Source: an uncultured bacterium
GTDB lineage: Bacteria > Bacillota > Clostridia > Oscillospirales > Ruminococcaceae
DNA length: 35,638 bases
Assembly: GCA_905214265.1 (NCBI GenBank)
Contig: CAJMLQ010000016.1
Coordinates: 1-35,638, forward strand
Direction: 5' to 3'
A program made the translations under genes and the position numbers. Shown one piece after another: positions 31,959-35,638 of the stretch. Below the pieces are notes generated by a model. It searched no databases. It had not been told where the DNA came from and saw only the letters and a program-made list of their open reading frames with translations. Numbering within the stretch: the first letter of the stretch is position 1; each line of letters opens with the position of its first letter.

Positions 31959-32483
31959 ATGACAGAGTTTTGGGACATTTATGATGAAAACCGGCAGAAG
32001 ACCGGCCGCCTGCAACAGCGGGGGCTGCCCATGGCAGCGGAGGATTACCATTTGGTGGTCATGGTGTGGCTGTTCGATTCCAGCGGCCGGGTTCTGCTGA
32101 CCCGGCGGCATTCCCAGAAGCCCTGGGGCGGCTATTGGGAGTGCACCGGCGGCGCGGTTATTGCCGGAGAGGACACCTATGCCGGCGCACTGCGGGAAGC
32201 CGCCGAAGAGATCGGAGTGGACCTGCGGCAGGGGCCGCCCGGAGAGCTGGTCAAGAGCTATCGCCGCAAGGCCGACGCGCCGGGCAAGTATAGCGGTTTC
32301 TGCGACGTGTACCGGTTCGTTCGGGACATTCCCCTGTCAGAGCTGACACTCCAGGCGGAAGAGGTCACCGCGGCCAAGTGGGTCACGCAGTCGGAGTATG
32401 AAGCGATGTGTGCCAACGGCGAGGTGGTCCCGACGCTGGACAATGCCTTTGCGCTGGGGGACGTCTGTCCCGACAAGAAATAG
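31959..32483 (+). CDS. Nudix hydrolase (IDI/YfcD-like)
   Basis: 174 residues, ATG after GAGGAGG and 10 bases after the mnmA stop. The Nudix box is complete: from Gly65, five residues, Glu71, seven residues, REAAEEIGV (79-87), providing the metal-binding glutamates. The opening EFWDIYDENRQKTG and the RRHSQKPWGGYWECTGGAV stretch resemble the Nudix subgroup related to isopentenyl-diphosphate isomerase (YfcD-like), whose members hydrolyse nucleoside or other diphosphates. It lacks obvious isomerase active-site residues, so a hydrolase is more likely. Substrate not predictable. Confidence 0.9.
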   Translation: MTEFWDIYDENRQKTGRLQQRGLPMAAEDYHLVVMVWLFDSSGRVLLTRRHSQKPWGGYWECTGGAVIAGEDTYAGALREAAEEIGVDLRQGPPGELVKSYRRKADAPGKYSGFCDVYRFVRDIPLSELTLQAEEVTAAKWVTQSEYEAMCANGEVVPTLDNAFALGDVCPDKK

Positions 32484-32498
32484 GAGGATCTGATTTTT

Positions 32499-33125
32499 AT
32501 GAAAGTGCTGCTTCTCAACGGAAGTCCCCACGAAAACGGCTGTACTGCCGCCGCTTTGGAGGAAATCGCAGCGGCGCTGAGCCGCCAAGGGATCGAGACG
32601 GAGCTTATGCAGATCGGAAAAGCGCCTATCCAGGGCTGCACCGCCTGCAGGAGCTGCCGCAGCGGCAAAATCCAGGGCCGCTGCATCTTTGACGGCGATC
32701 CGGTCAACGTGTTTCTGGGAAAAATGGAAAAAGCCGATGGACTGATCATCGGCTCTCCGGTCTATTATGCCTCTCCCAACGGTTCGCTGCTGGCACTGCT
32801 GGACCGGGCATTTTATGCGGGCAATTGCTTCCGGTGGAAGCCGGCCTGCGCCATCGTCTCCGCCCGGCGGGCCGGAACCACTGCGGCCTATGACGTGCTC
32901 AATAAATACCTGACCATCAGCGGAATGCTGCTGACGCCCACCTGCTACTGGAACATGGTCCATGGAAACCGGCGGGAAGAGGCCCTTCGGGATGAGGAAG
33001 GCATGCGCATCATGCGAGTTTTGGGAAACAACATGGCCTGGCAGCTGCGAATGCTGGAAGCATCCCGGGGCACGGTCCCCTTCCCCGAGGAGGAGCCTCC
33101 GGCACAGACGAATTTTATCCGGTAA
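32499..33125 (+). CDS. Flavodoxin-fold NADPH-dependent FMN reductase-like protein
   Basis: 208 residues, ATG after AGGAGG, 15 bases after the Nudix gene. The N-terminal KVLLLNGSPHENGCTAAALE is the flavin phosphate-binding loop of the flavodoxin-like fold. Next come the CTACRSC cluster (about 47-53) and RCIFDGDPVN, then ADGLIIGSPVYYASPNGSLL (about 79-98), the second flavin site. This matches the family of iron-sulfur flavoprotein-like NAD(P)H oxidoreductases in anaerobes; the C-x-x-C-x-x-C pattern is partial (Cys47, Cys50, Cys53), with a further Cys at about 62, so a cluster is possible but unproven. Probably reduces quinones, nitro compounds or oxygen species. Confidence 0.88.
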   Translation: MKVLLLNGSPHENGCTAAALEEIAAALSRQGIETELMQIGKAPIQGCTACRSCRSGKIQGRCIFDGDPVNVFLGKMEKADGLIIGSPVYYASPNGSLLALLDRAFYAGNCFRWKPACAIVSARRAGTTAAYDVLNKYLTISGMLLTPTCYWNMVHGNRREEALRDEEGMRIMRVLGNNMAWQLRMLEASRGTVPFPEEEPPAQTNFIR

Positions 33126-33139
33126 AATTTTTCTGCCGC

Positions 33140-33168
33140 TGCAATAAAACGTCTTCCCCGCGCGTTAA
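33140..33168 (+). promoter_or_regulatory. Candidate ECF-type promoter of the second sigma gene
   Basis: TGCAAT (33140-33145), 17-base spacer, CGTTAA (33163-33168), 25 bases before the sigma ATG. Resembles ECF promoters (TGCAAC-like -35, CGT-containing -10) and could serve autoregulation; the match is loose. Confidence 0.35.
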
Positions 33169-33192
33169 TCTAGCAGACAGGAGGGATACAGA

Positions 33193-33762
33193 ATGTTGTC
33201 AGAACGCATTGCGCCGACACCGTGTTTCCGGGACACGGCAGACACGCTGGACAGCTGGATCCGGCAGATGGCGGACGGAGACAAAGTCGCTTTGGCCGCT
33301 TTGTACCGTGAGACGCGCTCGAGCATTTACGGTTTTGCCCTCTCTGTCTGCAAGAACGTATCGGATGCGGAGGACGTGCTGCAGGATACCTATCTGCACG
33401 CGTGGCAGGCGGCGGCTGGGTACCGCTCCCATGGAAAGCCCATGGCGTGGCTGTTAACCATCACACGCAATCTTGCCAATAGCCGCCTGCGGGAACATGG
33501 ACGCACTGCTCTGATGGATCCGGAGGACTGGCAGGACCAGCTTGCCGGGGTCCCCGGGGTCTCCCAGGACGACCGGCTCCTTCTGGAAGTTCTTCTGGGC
33601 GGGCTTCCGGATCAAGATCGGCAGATCCTCACCCTCCACGCTCTCACAGGACTCAAGCACCGCGAGATCGCGGCTCTGCTGGAGCTTCCGCTTCCGACCG
33701 TTCTGTCAAAATACCACCGGGCTGTAAAAAAGCTCCGCACGCAATGGAAGGAGACGGACTGA
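33193..33762 (+). CDS. ECF-type RNA polymerase sigma factor (partner of RsgI-like anti-sigma)
   Basis: 189 residues, ATG after GGAGGG. A 25-residue leader precedes region 2 (about 30-98: ALAALYRETRSSIYGFALSV, DAEDVLQDTYLHAWQAAAGY, PMAWLLTITRNLANSRLREH). Region 4 (about 133-185) reads LGGLPDQDRQILTLHALTGL, KHREIAALLELPLPTVLSKY and HRAVKKLRTQW. It belongs to the ECF class, not to sigma-I, although the next gene encodes an RsgI-like protein. The stop codon and the ATG of that next gene are separated by a single base, indicating translational coupling and stoichiometric control. Confidence 0.93.
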   Translation: MLSERIAPTPCFRDTADTLDSWIRQMADGDKVALAALYRETRSSIYGFALSVCKNVSDAEDVLQDTYLHAWQAAAGYRSHGKPMAWLLTITRNLANSRLREHGRTALMDPEDWQDQLAGVPGVSQDDRLLLEVLLGGLPDQDRQILTLHALTGLKHREIAALLELPLPTVLSKYHRAVKKLRTQWKETD

Positions 33763-33763
33763 C

Positions 33764-35212
33764 ATGACCGATCAAGAACTCGAACGCCGGCTTCAGGAGG
33801 CAATGGAACACGCTGCGCCGGACGTACTGGAACAGATCCTCTCTTCCTGCGACCAGCAGAAAGGACCTGTGATTTCCATGACCAAGCCTGAAAAGAAAAA
33901 CTGGCGCACGCCGCTGATGGCTACCGCCGCCGCACTTGTTGTGGTGATGAGCGGCGTCTTCGGATATGGCTGGCACACTGCCCACGCCGCCGAAGCCCGC
34001 ATCCTGCTGGATGTCAATCCCAGCCTGTCCATCACCGTCAACGCCAAAGAACGGGTGCTCTTCGTCGAGCCCCTCAACGACGACGCCGAGGCGATCATCG
34101 GCGGAATGAACCTGAAAGGCTCCCAGCTGGAGGTAGCCGTCAACGCTCTCATTGGATCCATGGTCCAGAACGGCTATCTCGACGAGCTGCAAAATTCCAT
34201 CCTGGTATCCGTGGAAAACCGCGACGCCGCCAAGGCGGAACAGCTCCAGCAGAAGGTGGCCGCGGCCATCAGCGTCCCCCTGTCGGAAAACGGCCTGGAG
34301 CCCGCCGTACTCAGCCAGAACGTATCCGAGGACGAGGAGTTGATCTCCGTTGCCAAGCAATCCGGCATCTCTGTTGGAAAGGCTGCTCTGATCCGGGAAA
34401 TTACCACTCAGGACCAAACCCTGTCCGTAGAAAGTCTGGCACCCATGACGGTCAATGAACTCTCTCTGATCCTCCATTCCCGGGGGGCCGGTACAGGCGC
34501 GGTAACGCAGACTGGGACTGCTAGTTCTAAGGCTTATATCTCCCAGGATGAGGCAAAAGTGGCGGCTTTCTCCCACGCCGGAGTCCAGATGAAGGATGTC
34601 ACCCGCTGTGAAATCGAATTTGACAGTGAAGACGGTATCATGGTTTATGAACTGGAATTTTTCGCGGGGACAACGGAATACGAGTACGACATCGATGCGC
34701 GCTCCGCCGCTGTGGTTCACTTTTCCAGGGAGGAGAAAGGTGCTGCCCAGACAGGCGGTAACGCCTCCTCCAACTCAGGGACGCTCGGCAAGGATCAGGC
34801 GAAAACCATTGCCCTTCAAAAGGCGGGTGTTTCCGCTTCTGCCGCAGCCGGTCTCAAGGTGGAGCTGGAGCAGGACGATTCTTCCTCAAAATATGAGGTC
34901 GAGTTCTATGCGGACGGAAAAAAATACGAAGTAGACATTGACGCCTATTCCGGCAAGGTTTTGGAATACAGCACGGAAAAGAGCGAATTCCTAAGCAGCG
35001 CGCAGCAGAGGATCTCCGAGGAAAAAGCCAAGGCCATTGCCTTCCAGGCTGCTGGAGCCAAGGAGTCCGATGCCGCCGGTCTGAAAATCAGCTTGGATGA
35101 GGACCATGGGCGGATAGTTTATGAAATCGAGTTCGCCGTTGGAAAAAAAGAGTTTGAATGCGAAATCGATGCTGTTTCCGGCAGCGTCCTTACCTCGGAA
35201 TGGGACGACTAA
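33764..35212 (+). CDS. RsgI-like membrane anti-sigma factor with three PepSY domains
   Basis: 482 residues. Short cytoplasmic segment (1-48) for sigma binding, membrane segment about 50-68, then outside the cell an RsgI-type juxtamembrane domain (about 78-235) starting ARILLDVNPSLSITVNAKER. In RsgI of other Firmicutes the Asn-Pro bond in this position is cut by autoproteolysis; here it is Asn85-Pro86. A Gly/Thr/Ser linker follows, then three PepSY domains at about 259-319, 341-401 and 416-476, each with the pattern DEAK..A...AG and YE(V/I/L)EF......YE.DIDA.(S)G.V. In sigma-I systems the outer module senses polysaccharide; PepSY modules here may bind protease, peptide or wall. The terminator follows the stop by 14 bases. 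Pairing with an ECF sigma is by position. Confidence 0.88.
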   Translation: MTDQELERRLQEAMEHAAPDVLEQILSSCDQQKGPVISMTKPEKKNWRTPLMATAAALVVVMSGVFGYGWHTAHAAEARILLDVNPSLSITVNAKERVLFVEPLNDDAEAIIGGMNLKGSQLEVAVNALIGSMVQNGYLDELQNSILVSVENRDAAKAEQLQQKVAAAISVPLSENGLEPAVLSQNVSEDEELISVAKQSGISVGKAALIREITTQDQTLSVESLAPMTVNELSLILHSRGAGTGAVTQTGTASSKAYISQDEAKVAAFSHAGVQMKDVTRCEIEFDSEDGIMVYELEFFAGTTEYEYDIDARSAAVVHFSREEKGAAQTGGNASSNSGTLGKDQAKTIALQKAGVSASAAAGLKVELEQDDSSSKYEVEFYADGKKYEVDIDAYSGKVLEYSTEKSEFLSSAQQRISEEKAKAIAFQAAGAKESDAAGLKISLDEDHGRIVYEIEFAVGKKEFECEIDAVSGSVLTSEWDD

Positions 35213-35226
35213 GGCGAGATTGCAGC

Positions 35227-35258
35227 AAAAAACGGCGGAGTTTCCTCCGCCGTTTTTT
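35227..35258. terminator. Terminator after the second sigma cluster
   Basis: Perfect 14-base arms (AAAAAACGGCGGAG / CTCCGCCGTTTTTT) with a 4-base loop. A and T runs on both sides let it serve both strands, including the leftward zinc-ribbon gene whose stop is at 35344. Confidence 0.93.
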
Positions 35259-35343
35259 CGTATTCTCTTTACAGTCCCCTTCCGAAATTAGAGCAAAACA
35301 AATGATTCCGAAAGGACGGTAAAATCCACTGTCAAAGGAAAAT

Positions 35344-35638
35344 TTACATTTTAGCGCCGCAGACCGGGCAGAATTTTCCATCAGCCGGTACGGAGGCGCC
35401 GCAGACCGGGCAGGCGCGCTCTGTCGGAGCCGGAGCTTCGATAACGGTTTCGTCAGAAGACGCCACGTCCATTTTCGGCTCCGATACGTTTTTCGGAGCA
35501 GTATTCTGTTGAGAGGGTGCGGTATTCCACTGAGGGGCCGCGTTCTGTTGGGGAGGTACGGAGGTCTGGGGAGCATTGTTCCACTGAGGGGCCGCGTTCT
35601 GCTGGGGAGGTACGGAGGTTTGGGGAGCATTGTTCCAC
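35344..35638 (-). CDS. C-terminal part of a repeat-containing protein ending in a double-CxxC zinc ribbon
   Basis: The 5' end lies beyond the right edge; 97 codons are visible. Two full copies and one partial copy of the 18-residue unit WNNAPQTSVPPQQNAAPQ, low-complexity and probably disordered, are followed by a short acidic linker (VSEPKMDVASSDETVIEAPA) and a C-terminal zinc ribbon: CPVCGASVPADGKFCPVCGA. SPFH/band-7 (YdjI-type, 'virion core') proteins of Firmicutes commonly end with such a Gln/Pro linker and zinc ribbon, so this is the best guess. It could be another zinc-ribbon protein, because the main domain is not visible. Confidence 0.8.
   Translation of the reverse strand, partial: WNNAPQTSVPPQQNAAPQWNNAPQTSVPPQQNAAPQWNTAPSQQNTAPKNVSEPKMDVASSDETVIEAPAPTERACPVCGASVPADGKFCPVCGAKM
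35530..35637 (-). repeat. 54-base in-frame tandem repeat
   Basis: Two nearly identical 54-base units (35637-35584 and 35583-35530), differing at only a few bases, encode the same 18 residues; a third, diverged and shortened copy follows. The window edge cuts the array, so the true copy number is unknown. Confidence 0.9.

Overview
The window looks like chromosomal DNA of a spore-forming, Gram-positive Clostridia, most likely a moderately high-GC gut member of the Oscillospiraceae/Ruminococcaceae (inference). Reasons: AGGAGG-type ribosome sites throughout, consensus TTGACA-17-TATAAT promoters, sporulation genes (spoIIP, two CotF-like coat proteins, a SleB-like cortex hydrolase), the Firmicutes order asp23-fakA-recG, a reverse rubrerythrin, and a sortase-type wall anchor.

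Layout. 1-4.9 kb is a glycan-use locus: two leftward CUT1-type sugar ABC permeases (the second runs off the window), a divergent membrane-bound AraC regulator broken by a one-base frameshift in a T run, and a GH29 alpha-L-fucosidase. 4.9-5.5 kb is a SleB-type cell-wall hydrolase. 5.7-10.3 kb is the most unusual part: a leftward XRE-type regulator, then, divergently, a small Hanks-type Ser/Thr kinase with non-canonical active-site residues, a zinc-ribbon/membrane/beta-helix protein, and (after a terminator, from its own promoter) a wall-anchored protein with eight Cys/His-rich modules. 10.5-13.3 kb holds reverse rubrerythrin, with a PerR-like box, and a B12-binding radical SAM protein. 13.4-15.9 kb is an ECF sigma / membrane anti-sigma / lipoprotein cluster. 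16-17 kb has a TtcA-like tRNA thiolase and a small membrane protein.

17.06-17.49 kb is a gene-free block made of two inverted copies of a hairpin-ended repeat around a long terminator hairpin. 17.5-23.1 kb is a leftward housekeeping run, asp23 - fakA - terminator - recG - murC. 23.2-25.4 kb is a rightward sporulation cluster with a candidate sigma-E promoter. 25.5-27.6 kb holds a DMT transporter and a PAS sensor with a degenerate histidine-kinase core and a terminator-like leader hairpin. 27.8-33.1 kb is rightward housekeeping: ung, rnhA, then cysteine desulfurase - NifU scaffold - mnmA, which form one sulfur-transfer route to tRNA U34, followed by a Nudix hydrolase and an FMN reductase-like protein. 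33.2-35.2 kb is a second ECF sigma factor, translationally coupled to an RsgI-like anti-sigma factor with an Asn-Pro site and three PepSY domains. The right edge cuts a leftward protein with an 18-residue tandem repeat and a C-terminal double-CxxC zinc ribbon.

No rRNA, tRNA, CRISPR array, insertion sequence or prophage genes were recognised. Function calls rest on motifs and family knowledge read by eye; no database search was run.
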